From positions 310,001 through 374,000 of the forward strand of contig NZ_JACIDV010000003.1 of assembly GCF_014196515.1 (NCBI RefSeq): a DNA stretch of 64,000 nt. Direction: 5' to 3'. Below are positions 25,660-33,616 of this stretch, one piece after another. The stretch is from Rhizobium skierniewicense. GTDB taxonomy: Bacteria > Pseudomonadota > Alphaproteobacteria > Rhizobiales > Rhizobiaceae. The position numbers and the translations under genes are program-made. A model generated the notes under the pieces. That model was not told the DNA's origin and did not search any database. It saw only the letters and a program-made list of their open reading frames with translations. Positions within the stretch are counted from its first letter, which is position 1; every line of letters begins with the position of its first letter.

Positions 25660-27321
25660 TCAAGCTGCCGGTCTGTGGGCGCAATTGCTGAAGACATCAA
25701 GCGACCGGTCGTAGACGGATGTCGATATGTTCATCATGCCCAAAATGCTGTGGAAGAAGTTGTCATGTGACCGCCCGCCCGTCTGTGCATCCTTAGCAAG
25801 GCAAGCGCTGTCCAATCCCATTGATTTTGCGAAGTCATTATCAACCCAGACAACAAAGGGAACATGCGTCTGCTCGGCCGGGGCAAGAATATAAGGCGCA
25901 CCATGCAGATAGATTCCATTTTCACCCAGTGATTCACCGTGGTCGGACGCATAGATCATACCCGTCGCCAGCTTGTTGGATCGCGCTTTGAGCTTGTCGA
26001 TAATGGCTGAGAGGAAGTGATCGGTGTAAAGGATCGTATTGTCGTAGGCGTTCACGATCTCCGAATCCTGGCAGTTCCCAAGCTCGGCGGTCTGGCAATC
26101 GGGCGTGAATTTGCGATATTCGTCCGTGTATCGAAGATGGTAGGTAGGGCCGTGACTGCCCAATTGGTGAAGGACAATCACGCTATCCTTTGTCACGCCA
26201 TCCAGCCAGCTATCGAGCCTGTCCAGAAATATATCGTCGCGACATTCGCCCGTCGGGCAGAATTTCGGGTCCTGAGTGGCGGAAAGATCGAAATAGGGTA
26301 TGCGGTCGGCGACGTTCTTGCTGCCCGTGTCATTGTCCCACCAACGGGTATCGACACCTGCATGGACGAGAACATCGACAAGATTTTCATTCGATAACGC
26401 CTTGCTGTGACTGTATTCCGAGCGGGTAAAGCGGGAGAACATGCAAGGAAGCGATATGGCAGTCGCGGTTCCGCAGCTCACCGTATTGGGGAAGTAGACG
26501 ACGTTCTGCACCTTGAGTTTCGGATTTGTCTCACGGCCATATCCGTTCAGCGAAAAGTTCGCTGCACGTGCCGTCTCCCCGGCGACGATGACGGTGATGC
26601 GCGGCTTATGAACGCCAGCCAGAGCCGGCATGATTTTGGCGTCCTGCCCGGTAGGGGACACCGTCAATTTCGCCTCCTGATCCGCCTGCATCACGTAATG
26701 GATCGTCGAGGAGATCGGCGTCAGCGGGTTCAGACTTTTGACGAGATCCTTGTGCTGGCGCACGGCGGTCGTGAACGTCTTGGAGTTTGCCGCAGCGATG
26801 GCAATCGTTACAGAGAGACATGCGATGATGGCGAGTGTGTTCCACAGCAGTTTCGAGAAAAACGGGCGGTGCTCGATCTTGATCACGCATAGAATGGCAA
26901 TCGGGATGCCGGCAAAAATGGCGAGATGGAGGGCAAATCCCGGAGTGATCAGATTGTTGGCTTCGGCATGCGTCGTTTCAAACGCGTTTCGCACCATATC
27001 GCTATCGATGACTGCGCCGAACCTGTCCATGAACCAGGAAGAGAGCGCAGCGACGATGATGAGAAAACCGAATATCGGCTTGGTGACATATTTTGCCGTG
27101 AACAGAATGAAGACGGCCGAAAATGCAGCACCCAGCGCGACGTATAGCCCGAAAATAGCGACCGGATAAGGAGCAAGATAGGTGTGCACCTTTGCCCAGA
27201 ACGTGTGATTTGTAAACGCCAGTACATAGAGCGCTGTCACCACTCCGAGTGTGACGCTACCGACGGCAGGCCGCCTGACCTCAGTACGGCCGTTTCTCAA
27301 TGTTGTAGATGACAAAGACAT
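25660..27321 (-). CDS. eptA: Lipid A phosphoethanolamine transferase (EptA/PmrC-like)
   Basis: Transfers phosphoethanolamine to lipid A at the outer face of the inner membrane, lowering negative charge and sensitivity to cationic peptides. The protein has about 553 residues. Five N-terminal membrane segments lie within roughly the first 190 residues, then a periplasmic alkaline-phosphatase-like domain. The catalytic threonine is in CGTATAISLPCMFS (about T285), and metal ligands are expected in VAGETAR and YASDHGESLGE. GGAAG precedes the ATG at 27321; 27336 is an alternative. It heads a set with a response regulator and sensor kinase. Related enzymes can modify other glycans, so the target is inferred. 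Confidence 0.9.
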   Translation of the reverse strand: MSLSSTTLRNGRTEVRRPAVGSVTLGVVTALYVLAFTNHTFWAKVHTYLAPYPVAIFGLYVALGAAFSAVFILFTAKYVTKPIFGFLIIVAALSSWFMDRFGAVIDSDMVRNAFETTHAEANNLITPGFALHLAIFAGIPIAILCVIKIEHRPFFSKLLWNTLAIIACLSVTIAIAAANSKTFTTAVRQHKDLVKSLNPLTPISSTIHYVMQADQEAKLTVSPTGQDAKIMPALAGVHKPRITVIVAGETARAANFSLNGYGRETNPKLKVQNVVYFPNTVSCGTATAISLPCMFSRFTRSEYSHSKALSNENLVDVLVHAGVDTRWWDNDTGSKNVADRIPYFDLSATQDPKFCPTGECRDDIFLDRLDSWLDGVTKDSVIVLHQLGSHGPTYHLRYTDEYRKFTPDCQTAELGNCQDSEIVNAYDNTILYTDHFLSAIIDKLKARSNKLATGMIYASDHGESLGENGIYLHGAPYILAPAEQTHVPFVVWVDNDFAKSMGLDSACLAKDAQTGGRSHDNFFHSILGMMNISTSVYDRSLDVFSNCAHRPAA

Positions 27322-27504
27322 CGCATTTCTTCCCATAAGCCAGACCATAGACGCACCCGCTGAGGAAAAGCGGTGACGCAAAATGGTGTCTGAGAAGGTG
27401 GATGTGTCATGGAGCTGACATGAAACTGAACGACGTGTTATCGATAAACGTCATCATGTCCAGCGTGATTTTACGCTTCGATCCCTGGCGACGGTTGGCA
27501 GACG

Positions 27505-28521
27505 CTATGGAAGAAATGCCAAGAGCTTACGCTCGTCGGCCCGAAGGCCGGAGGTTTGTTTCGAGTCGCTGCCAAGCACTGTTTCCAGACGTTTGATTGC
27601 CTTTTCGTCTGTTGCGATATCCAGCACTGCGGGATGCACATAGCTCTTTCGGCAGATCGTCGGGGTGTTCGACAACTCTTCGGATGCCGCAACGCACATG
27701 CTCTTGATGGTCGGCCGATCACCGCCCTCAAGCGCACGTGCGGCATGCCCGAAGGCTGCGAGAGTGCCGCCCCATGTGCGAAACGTTTTTGCCGAAATTC
27801 CTTCGCCAGCGCTTTGAGAGATGTAGGCGTTCAATGCGCTGGAATCGACCGGGTGGACGGCACCCGCGTCGTCCTGCCAGACAAACAACTGTCTGCCGGG
27901 AAGATCGGCGATATTCTCCAGAATTCGCTGCAGGCGAGGATGCTTCAGCTTGCGCTTCACGCGCTGTCCCCCCTTGGCTGCAAACCGCAGCTCGATCGTT
28001 TCGCCGAATTTGATGTGTTTCTTGAGAAGTGTTGTTGCACCATAGGTGCCATTCGTTTCCAGATACGTCTTGTTGCCCACACGTAAATGGGCTGCGTCGA
28101 GAAGGAGAACGAGGGCAGCAAGGGTCGCATTCTGTCCAGTTTCCTGCTTTGCAATATCGGACGCCGCGCGTCTGCGGATCGACGGTAAGGCCTCGCCGAA
28201 CGTCTTGAGCTGGTAGAATTTCGTATCGCCCCGGAAGGCATGCCATTCAGGGTGATAACGATATTGTTTGCGTCCACGCGCATCATAGCCGGTGGCTTGC
28301 AAATGGCCGGTTGGATCGAGGCAAATCCACACCTTTTCGTAGGCTGGTGGCACGCCAAGTGATTTGAGGCGGTTGATTTCGATCTTGTCTGAGAGACGTT
28401 CGCCACTGGGTAGGCGGTAGGAAAACCCGCTGCCGCGGCGTTCGCGTGCTATGCCCGGCTCTTGATCGCTGACATAGGTGAGCCCGATTTTTTTCAGTAA
28501 GCGGATTGGTAACTGGTTCAT
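27505..28521 (-). CDS. DNA topoisomerase IB
   Basis: A eukaryotic/poxvirus-type topoisomerase IB that relaxes supercoils through a 3'-phosphotyrosine intermediate. The protein has 338 residues. The nucleophile is Y294 in RKSYVHP; other active-site residues are R147 (LRVGN), a lysine in the beta-hairpin near AAKGGQ and R248 (KTFRTW). The N-terminal DNA-binding domain contains PPAYEKVWICLDPTGHLQATGYDARGRKQYRYHP, the usual bacterial-family block. Length matches bacterial members. It is not obviously linked to its neighbours, being 183 bases upstream of eptA on the same strand. Confidence 0.95.
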   Translation of the reverse strand: MNQLPIRLLKKIGLTYVSDQEPGIARERRGSGFSYRLPSGERLSDKIEINRLKSLGVPPAYEKVWICLDPTGHLQATGYDARGRKQYRYHPEWHAFRGDTKFYQLKTFGEALPSIRRRAASDIAKQETGQNATLAALVLLLDAAHLRVGNKTYLETNGTYGATTLLKKHIKFGETIELRFAAKGGQRVKRKLKHPRLQRILENIADLPGRQLFVWQDDAGAVHPVDSSALNAYISQSAGEGISAKTFRTWGGTLAAFGHAARALEGGDRPTIKSMCVAASEELSNTPTICRKSYVHPAVLDIATDEKAIKRLETVLGSDSKQTSGLRADERKLLAFLP

Positions 28522-28593
28522 GTTCGCAAATGGCTCCTCATCCTACGCAGGATAATGCGCCCAGCGCGTTCGTGTTCCAGAAACAGCTAAAGG

Positions 28594-28633
28594 ACGCGGC
28601 CGGGAGCGGGTTTGTCAACGCTCCCGGCCGCGT
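28594..28633. terminator. Perfect 15-bp hairpin after the sugar dehydrogenase gene
   Basis: ACGCGGCCGGGAGCG at 28594-28608 is mirrored exactly at 28619-28633, with the 10-base loop GGTTTGTCAA. It lies 5 bases beyond the stop of the leftward sugar dehydrogenase gene and 72 bases upstream of the topoisomerase start. It is very GC-rich and lacks a T-run. Confidence 0.7.
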
Positions 28634-28637
28634 TGCT

Positions 28638-29864
28638 TCAAGCGCCCGGCGTGAGCTTCAGGATCTGGGACTTGCCGCCGCCGCGCTGCTCCGTCACCGC
28701 ATAGATGGAGCCGTCGGTGCCGACTTTCACATCGCGGATGCGCTCTTCCAGGGGCAAGCGGCTTTCAGAGACAACCTTGTCGTTGTCGATTTTCAGGACA
28801 ACGATGCCTTTGGTGACGAGGCCGCCAATGATCATCGAGCCCTTCCACTCCGGAATGGCGTCGGAATCATAATAGGCCATGCCCGATGGACCGATGACTG
28901 GGTCCCAGTAATAGACGGGCTGTTCCATTCCGTCCTTGGACGTCATTCCGTCTCCAACAGCGCCGCCGCTATACTCGATACCATACGTGATGACAGGCCA
29001 CCCGTAGTTCAGGCCGGCCTTGGGTAGGTTGAGTTCGTCGCCACCCTTGGGACCATGCTCCACGGTCCACAAACGGCCCTGACCATCAAGCGCTGCGGAC
29101 TGCATGTTGCGATGACCGTAACTCCAGATTTCAGGTAAAGCGTTGTCTTTGTCGATGAATGGATTGCCTTGGAAGGCTTTGCCATTGGTATCGATACGGA
29201 AAATCTTGCCCAGCCCACTCGATACATCCTGTGCCTGAACACGTGGTTCCTTGTCGGAACGTTCGCCGACAGTCACGTACAATTCCTGATTGGGACCGAA
29301 GACAAGGCGCGAACCGAAGTGCTTGTCTCCGTCATAGGTTGGCATCTGGCGGAAAATGACCTTGGTGTCTTCCAGTAGGGCTTTTCCGTCGCTTTCAACA
29401 AGTTTGGCAGATGCGACAGAGGTGCCGTTGCCACCATCACGCGGCTCCGAAAATGAGAAATAAATCATTTTCGATGTATCGAAATCAGGCGCAAGCGCGA
29501 TATCCAGAAGCCCGCCCTGGCCAGCTGACGACACCTCGGGCACACCCTCGAGGGCGGGGCTTGCCTTGCCGTCCGTCACGATATGCATCGTGCCTTCCTT
29601 GGCAGCCACAATCATGCGGCCATCTGGGAGTATTTCCATTGACCACAGATGCGGAAGCCCATCAGCAACGACGGTTTTGGTCAGTGACGGCATTTTGTCG
29701 GGTTGCGGGGCGCGCGTCTGTCCAGGGAACGCAGGTCGCTGATCCGGCGCATTGGCCTGACCCACTTCAGCCGAGTTGGCAGATTGAGCGTGGACATTTT
29801 TACCCAGGGGCACCACGAGGCACATGGCGAGAACAGTCGTTGTAAGTAGATGGACGCGCGGCAT
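28638..29864 (-). CDS. PQQ-dependent aldose sugar dehydrogenase-like secreted protein
   Basis: A periplasmic protein of 408 residues with signal peptide MPRVHLLTTTVLAMCLVVPLGKNVHA. The glucose/sorbosone dehydrogenase (GSDH) six-bladed propeller follows: GLPHLWSMEILPDGRMIVAAKEGTM, DIALAPDFDTSKMIYFSFSEP, HFGSRLVFGPNQELYVTVGER, WSYGHRNMQSAALDGQGRLWTVEHGPKGGDELN and VTEQRGGGKSQILKLTP. It resembles E. coli YliI (aldose sugar dehydrogenase), which oxidises sugars with the cofactor PQQ. The substrate and whether PQQ is available in this host are unknown. GGGAG precedes the ATG at 29864. Confidence 0.88.
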   Translation of the reverse strand: MPRVHLLTTTVLAMCLVVPLGKNVHAQSANSAEVGQANAPDQRPAFPGQTRAPQPDKMPSLTKTVVADGLPHLWSMEILPDGRMIVAAKEGTMHIVTDGKASPALEGVPEVSSAGQGGLLDIALAPDFDTSKMIYFSFSEPRDGGNGTSVASAKLVESDGKALLEDTKVIFRQMPTYDGDKHFGSRLVFGPNQELYVTVGERSDKEPRVQAQDVSSGLGKIFRIDTNGKAFQGNPFIDKDNALPEIWSYGHRNMQSAALDGQGRLWTVEHGPKGGDELNLPKAGLNYGWPVITYGIEYSGGAVGDGMTSKDGMEQPVYYWDPVIGPSGMAYYDSDAIPEWKGSMIIGGLVTKGIVVLKIDNDKVVSESRLPLEERIRDVKVGTDGSIYAVTEQRGGGKSQILKLTPGA

Positions 29865-30054
29865 AGATCTCCCTTCCAAATTATGATGACTGGCCGGAAA
29901 CATATGGGTCGCAGTTTCGTTTCATCAAACCGTCTCAACAAAACTTGATCCCATCGTGTAAATCTGACGTTCTGATATTTCATGGGTAAGAATTGAGTTG
30001 GAACGCTTTGATTTGCCACCAGTTTCTCTTCGTTGAAATGCCAAGGAGGATAGA

Positions 30055-30240
30055 ATGCAAATCGTGGTCAACACGGAAATGGAAACGGCAGATGTGAAGC
30101 CGATCCAGAGCGTCGCGGAGTTCTGCCGCCGCTATCGGCTGGATGAAACAGAAGAGTCGCGCTTGCGCACGCTCTTCGGCGAATTCGCATCGCGCCATGA
30201 ACTCCTGATGAATGCTCAGAGAAAGGCCGTGTTTCGCTGA
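30055..30240 (+). CDS. Small conserved hypothetical protein
   Basis: A 61-residue protein preceded by a perfect AAGGAGG five bases before the ATG, which is the strongest ribosome site in this neighbourhood and argues that it is real. The sequence is acidic at the start and then amphipathic (SVAEFCRRYRLDETEESRLRTLFGEFASRHELLMNAQRK), probably two helices. No signal peptide or membrane segment. It resembles short uncharacterised rhizobial proteins, but I do not recognise a named family. It stands alone on the plus strand between two leftward genes, divergent from the sugar dehydrogenase gene. Confidence 0.75.
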   Translation: MQIVVNTEMETADVKPIQSVAEFCRRYRLDETEESRLRTLFGEFASRHELLMNAQRKAVFR

Positions 30241-30873
30241 TCAGATGGACGGTGTTGCATTCAAAATCATGAAAACGTCATAACGCGTGCTTTTTCCAAG
30301 TAACTGATGAGATGGTTTACGGACGCCGGGCATGGGTTCGGCGCGAAGTGGCCATTTCAAAACGACACGTTTTTGAGCGTGGACCAGCGCAATCTGCATA
30401 AGTTCTGCCTGATCAGGATCGGCTCCTACCAATTCCCGCAAGACCCGCATTTCCTTTTTTACCAGCGCGGTGTTTTGACGTGGCGGATGCATCGGGTCGA
30501 TCAAAATCACTTCAGGAGATAGCGTGGGAATGATGTCCCGCGAATCGCCATGAAGCAGCGTCATTCTCGACACGATAGTCTCATAGGCGCCACCTTCAGC
30601 CTTGGCGCGCAACATCGCATCATGTAGCAGGGCATGCATCTGCGGCGATCGTTCAATGAGGGTCACTTCCGCTCCCAGCGAAGCGAGCAAAAACGCATCC
30701 CGTCCCAGTCCTGCGGTGGCATCGACTATTTTCGGAAGTTTGCCACTTTTCAACCCTGCCGCTTTGGCCAGTGTCTGGCCTCGACCCTCACCTGAGCGCA
30801 ATCTGTGCCCGACGGCACCGCCGACAAAATCCACGATAAAGCGTTCGTCACGATCTTTGTCCGTCATTGTCAT
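30241..30873 (-). CDS. rsmJ: 16S rRNA (guanine(1516)-N(2))-methyltransferase, RsmJ-like
   Basis: A 210-residue SAM-dependent methyltransferase. The motif-I region IVDATAGLGRDAFLLASLGAEVTLIERSP and the block VILIDPMHPPRQNTALVKKEMRVLRELVG match the RsmJ (YhiQ) family as I recall it. It methylates G1516 of 16S rRNA in the cytoplasm. The ATG at 30873 lies one base after the stop of the upstream pseudouridine synthase gene, so the two RNA-modification genes are coupled. Its stop abuts the small plus-strand gene ending at 30240. Confidence 0.88.
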   Translation of the reverse strand: MTMTDKDRDERFIVDFVGGAVGHRLRSGEGRGQTLAKAAGLKSGKLPKIVDATAGLGRDAFLLASLGAEVTLIERSPQMHALLHDAMLRAKAEGGAYETIVSRMTLLHGDSRDIIPTLSPEVILIDPMHPPRQNTALVKKEMRVLRELVGADPDQAELMQIALVHAQKRVVLKWPLRAEPMPGVRKPSHQLLGKSTRYDVFMILNATPSI

Positions 30874-30874
30874 C

Positions 30875-31543
30875 TCAAAAAGGGCAGGCAACGTTGAATG
30901 TTACATCGCGACCGTCGGGGTGTCGAAATCCCAACGCCTCGGCATGCAACAGCAAGCGCGTGGATGCCTTCAAAGCGTCGCCATCGGAGTAAAATTCATC
31001 GCCCAATATCGGGTGACCGATGGCCTTCATGTGGACCCGCAACTGGTGTGTCCGCCCGGTCAAGGGATAAAGCATAAGCCGTGTTGCCGGAAGCGGTAGC
31101 CGATCAAGAACGCTCCATCTGGTTTGCGACGCCCGGCCAGCCTCGTGGTCCACGCGGTGGCGCGGTTTGTTGTCAGGATCAATTGCGAGCGGAAGGTCGA
31201 TTTGACCTGCCTCGCCATCAACATGTCCCCAGACAACAGCGACATAGGATTTCTGCGTCGTTCTGTTCTCGAACTGCGAGGCGATCGTAGCATGAGCGTT
31301 ACGGTTCAGCGACATGAGCACGATGCCTGAAGTATCCTTGTCCAGCCGGTTGATCATCAAAGCCTTGGGAAACTGTTTTTGAACGCGCGTTGCCAAGCTA
31401 TCGGAAAGTGCCGGGTCTCGACCTGGAACCGACAAAAGGCCGCTCGGTTTGTCGAGCACAACGATATCCTCATCCCGGTAGAGCACGGAGATATATGGCT
31501 CCATAGGCGGATGGTAATTCGGATTTGAAAGCGCAAATGACAT
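30875..31543 (-). CDS. RluA-family RNA pseudouridine synthase
   Basis: A 222-residue pseudouridine synthase. The catalytic aspartate is D68 in NRLDKDTSG; the family usually has HRLD, here asparagine replaces the histidine. Later blocks are RWSVLDRL, LYPLTGRTHQLRVHMKAIGHPILGDEFY and RLLLHAEALGFRHP. There is no N-terminal S4 domain, which with the length suggests the RluA subgroup (23S U746 and tRNA U32) and not RluC or RluD. GAGG lies 5-6 bases before the ATG. The target RNA is inferred. Confidence 0.88.
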   Translation of the reverse strand: MSFALSNPNYHPPMEPYISVLYRDEDIVVLDKPSGLLSVPGRDPALSDSLATRVQKQFPKALMINRLDKDTSGIVLMSLNRNAHATIASQFENRTTQKSYVAVVWGHVDGEAGQIDLPLAIDPDNKPRHRVDHEAGRASQTRWSVLDRLPLPATRLMLYPLTGRTHQLRVHMKAIGHPILGDEFYSDGDALKASTRLLLHAEALGFRHPDGRDVTFNVACPF

Positions 31544-31582
31544 GCTGCCTCATAGCACAAATTTTGCTGATGGCGAGGTGGT

Positions 31583-32179
31583 CTATGGCGGCGTTTGTGG
31601 CAACGGAAGCGTCACGCGTCCACCTGTCAGGTTCAAAACCATCCGGGCAACTTCGGTCGCATGTGAAACGGGCACCGCAAGAGATAAGTTCGCACCGCTG
31701 TCGGTGAATGTCTCTGCTTTTATCCTGAGATTTGGTACTGCCAGAAGTCTGGCCTTTACCAAGGCAAGATCGGAAAATCCGCAGTCCAGGGTCGTCTCGA
31801 CTGTTGCAACAAGCTGTGTTTTTCCGCCGTTGCGCAAGCAGATTGCAGCAGTACCTCCATACGCGCGCATCAAGCCGCCGCTGCCCAAAAGAACGCCTCC
31901 GAACCATCGCGTGACAACCACTGCGATGCAGTCGAGGGACTGTCCGTCGATGGCTTGCAAGATGGGTTTGCCAGCGGTGCCGGATGGCTCTCCATCATCG
32001 TTAAAGCGATAAACCTGGCCAATGCGCCATGCCCAGCAATTGTGGCTGGCCGTTGCATCCGAACGCTCCTCGATGAAGCATTTGGCCGCCTGTTCATCCG
32101 CGACAGGGCCGGCCCATGCAATGAACCGGCTTTTCTTGATGTCCTGAGAACAGGTTTCGAGGCCATTGAGCGTGAACAT
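31583..32179 (-). CDS. YigZ/IMPACT family protein
   Basis: A 198-residue protein of the YigZ/IMPACT (UPF0029) family. It has the hallmark RFNDDGEPSGTAGKPIL, then AVVVTRWFGGVLLGSGGLMRAYG. The C-terminal part, about residues 125-190, matches the DUF1949-type domain. The biochemical function is unsettled; relatives have been linked to translation or proteolysis. It lies 39 bases upstream of the pseudouridine synthase gene on the same strand, forming a likely three-gene unit with it and rsmJ. Confidence 0.9.
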   Translation of the reverse strand: MFTLNGLETCSQDIKKSRFIAWAGPVADEQAAKCFIEERSDATASHNCWAWRIGQVYRFNDDGEPSGTAGKPILQAIDGQSLDCIAVVVTRWFGGVLLGSGGLMRAYGGTAAICLRNGGKTQLVATVETTLDCGFSDLALVKARLLAVPNLRIKAETFTDSGANLSLAVPVSHATEVARMVLNLTGGRVTLPLPQTPP

Positions 32180-32260
32180 GACGCTTCATTAGCGCATGTA
32201 TTGTGACAGGCAAATCGTTATAAGGCAGACCGTAACGAAAACAGCGGTGGGAATTTGGCA

Positions 32261-33475
32261 ATGCAGGACAAGCAAGTCGCCATCATTGGAGGCGGGCCAG
32301 CCGGTCTGATGGCAGCGGAGATTTTGTCCGCAGCAGGTCTTTCGGTCACAGTGTATGAGGCGATGCCAACGGTTGCACGGAAATTCCTGATGGCAGGCAA
32401 GTCCGGCCTTAATCTCACGCATGCAGAAGATTACCGCGATTTCGTCACCCGATTTGGCAAGGCCCATGCGGTGCTTGCACCCGCGCTTGCCGCGTTCAAG
32501 CCGGACGCGCTTCGTTCCTGGGCGCTTTCGCTTGGACAGGAAACTTTTACCGGAACATCTGGTCGCGTTTTTCCGGTCTCCATGAAAGGCTCACCGCTCT
32601 TGCGAGCATGGCTTTCGACGTTGCAGCAACAGGGCGTCGTGATCAAAACCCGTCATCGCTGGACTGGTTTTGAAGGCGATGCTTTGACATTTGATACGCA
32701 GGGTGAGGGTATCGTTGTCAGTGCCGATGCGGTTCTCCTCGCTCTGGGCGGTGCGAGCTGGCCGAAGCTCGGTTCCAACGCCGCCTGGGTTCCGTGGCTG
32801 GGACAGAAAGGCATCGACATTCATGGGTTCCGTCCCGCCAATTGCGGGTTTAATGTTGGCTGGAGTGACTATTTCAGCGGTCGATATGCGGGAGAACCCG
32901 TCAAATCAGTCGCGGCCAGTTCCGGGGCGGGACGTTTCGAAGGTGAGTTTGTCGTCACGCGATACGGCATCGAAGGCAGTCTGGTCTATGCGCACTCCGC
33001 ATGTCTTCGCGATGCGCTTGAGAACGGTGAACGGCCCAGCCTGATCGTTGATCTGGCACCGGGGCGCTCTGCAGATCGCTTTTCCAGCGCATTGACCACA
33101 CACTCTCGCAAAGACAGCCTCTCGAACAAGTTGCGAAAGGCAGCAGGTTTGTCGCCGATCAAAGTTGCCCTGTTGCGCGAGTGTGTCCCTGGCCTGTCTG
33201 CCATGCAGCCCCACCAGATTGCCGAGCAGATCAAGGCTCTATCGATTCCGATTGCGGAAACGCGGCCGATTGAAGAAGCCATTTCCAGTGCTGGGGGAAT
33301 CGATCTGAACGATATTGACGCCCGCTACATGCTCAAATCCATGCCTGGCGTTTTTGTGGCGGGCGAGATGCTCGACTGGGAGGCCCCAACCGGGGGATAC
33401 CTTCTAACAGCTTGTTTTGCGACGGGAAAAGCAGCCGGGCAGGGCGTGGTTGACTGGCTTAAATCTGTAGGCTGA
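32261..33475 (+). CDS. YhiN/HI0933-type FAD-dependent oxidoreductase
   Basis: A flavoprotein of about 404 residues. The FAD-binding GxGxxG motif is VAIIGGGPAGLMAAEIL at the N-terminus, and the family block RKFLMAGKSGLNLTHAED follows. The C-terminal VAGEMLDWEAPTGGYLLTACFATGKAAG is characteristic of HI0933/YhiN proteins. No function is established for this family. An alternative TTG two codons earlier (32255) is also possible; the ATG at 32261 is used here. It is divergent from the yigZ-type gene across about 80 bases. Confidence 0.88.
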   Translation: MQDKQVAIIGGGPAGLMAAEILSAAGLSVTVYEAMPTVARKFLMAGKSGLNLTHAEDYRDFVTRFGKAHAVLAPALAAFKPDALRSWALSLGQETFTGTSGRVFPVSMKGSPLLRAWLSTLQQQGVVIKTRHRWTGFEGDALTFDTQGEGIVVSADAVLLALGGASWPKLGSNAAWVPWLGQKGIDIHGFRPANCGFNVGWSDYFSGRYAGEPVKSVAASSGAGRFEGEFVVTRYGIEGSLVYAHSACLRDALENGERPSLIVDLAPGRSADRFSSALTTHSRKDSLSNKLRKAAGLSPIKVALLRECVPGLSAMQPHQIAEQIKALSIPIAETRPIEEAISSAGGIDLNDIDARYMLKSMPGVFVAGEMLDWEAPTGGYLLTACFATGKAAGQGVVDWLKSVG

Positions 33476-33616
33476 CGATATCGTGCATTGTCCTATTGCG
33501 TCGGCGTCAAAAAAACGCTTGATAAGTTTCTTCGCATGCATTGGGTGGGCCTGTCAGTCCGGTTTGACTGTAGCTTTTGGATGGATGAGGGTTGGTGCTC
33601 TCGTTGGTGATCTTTT

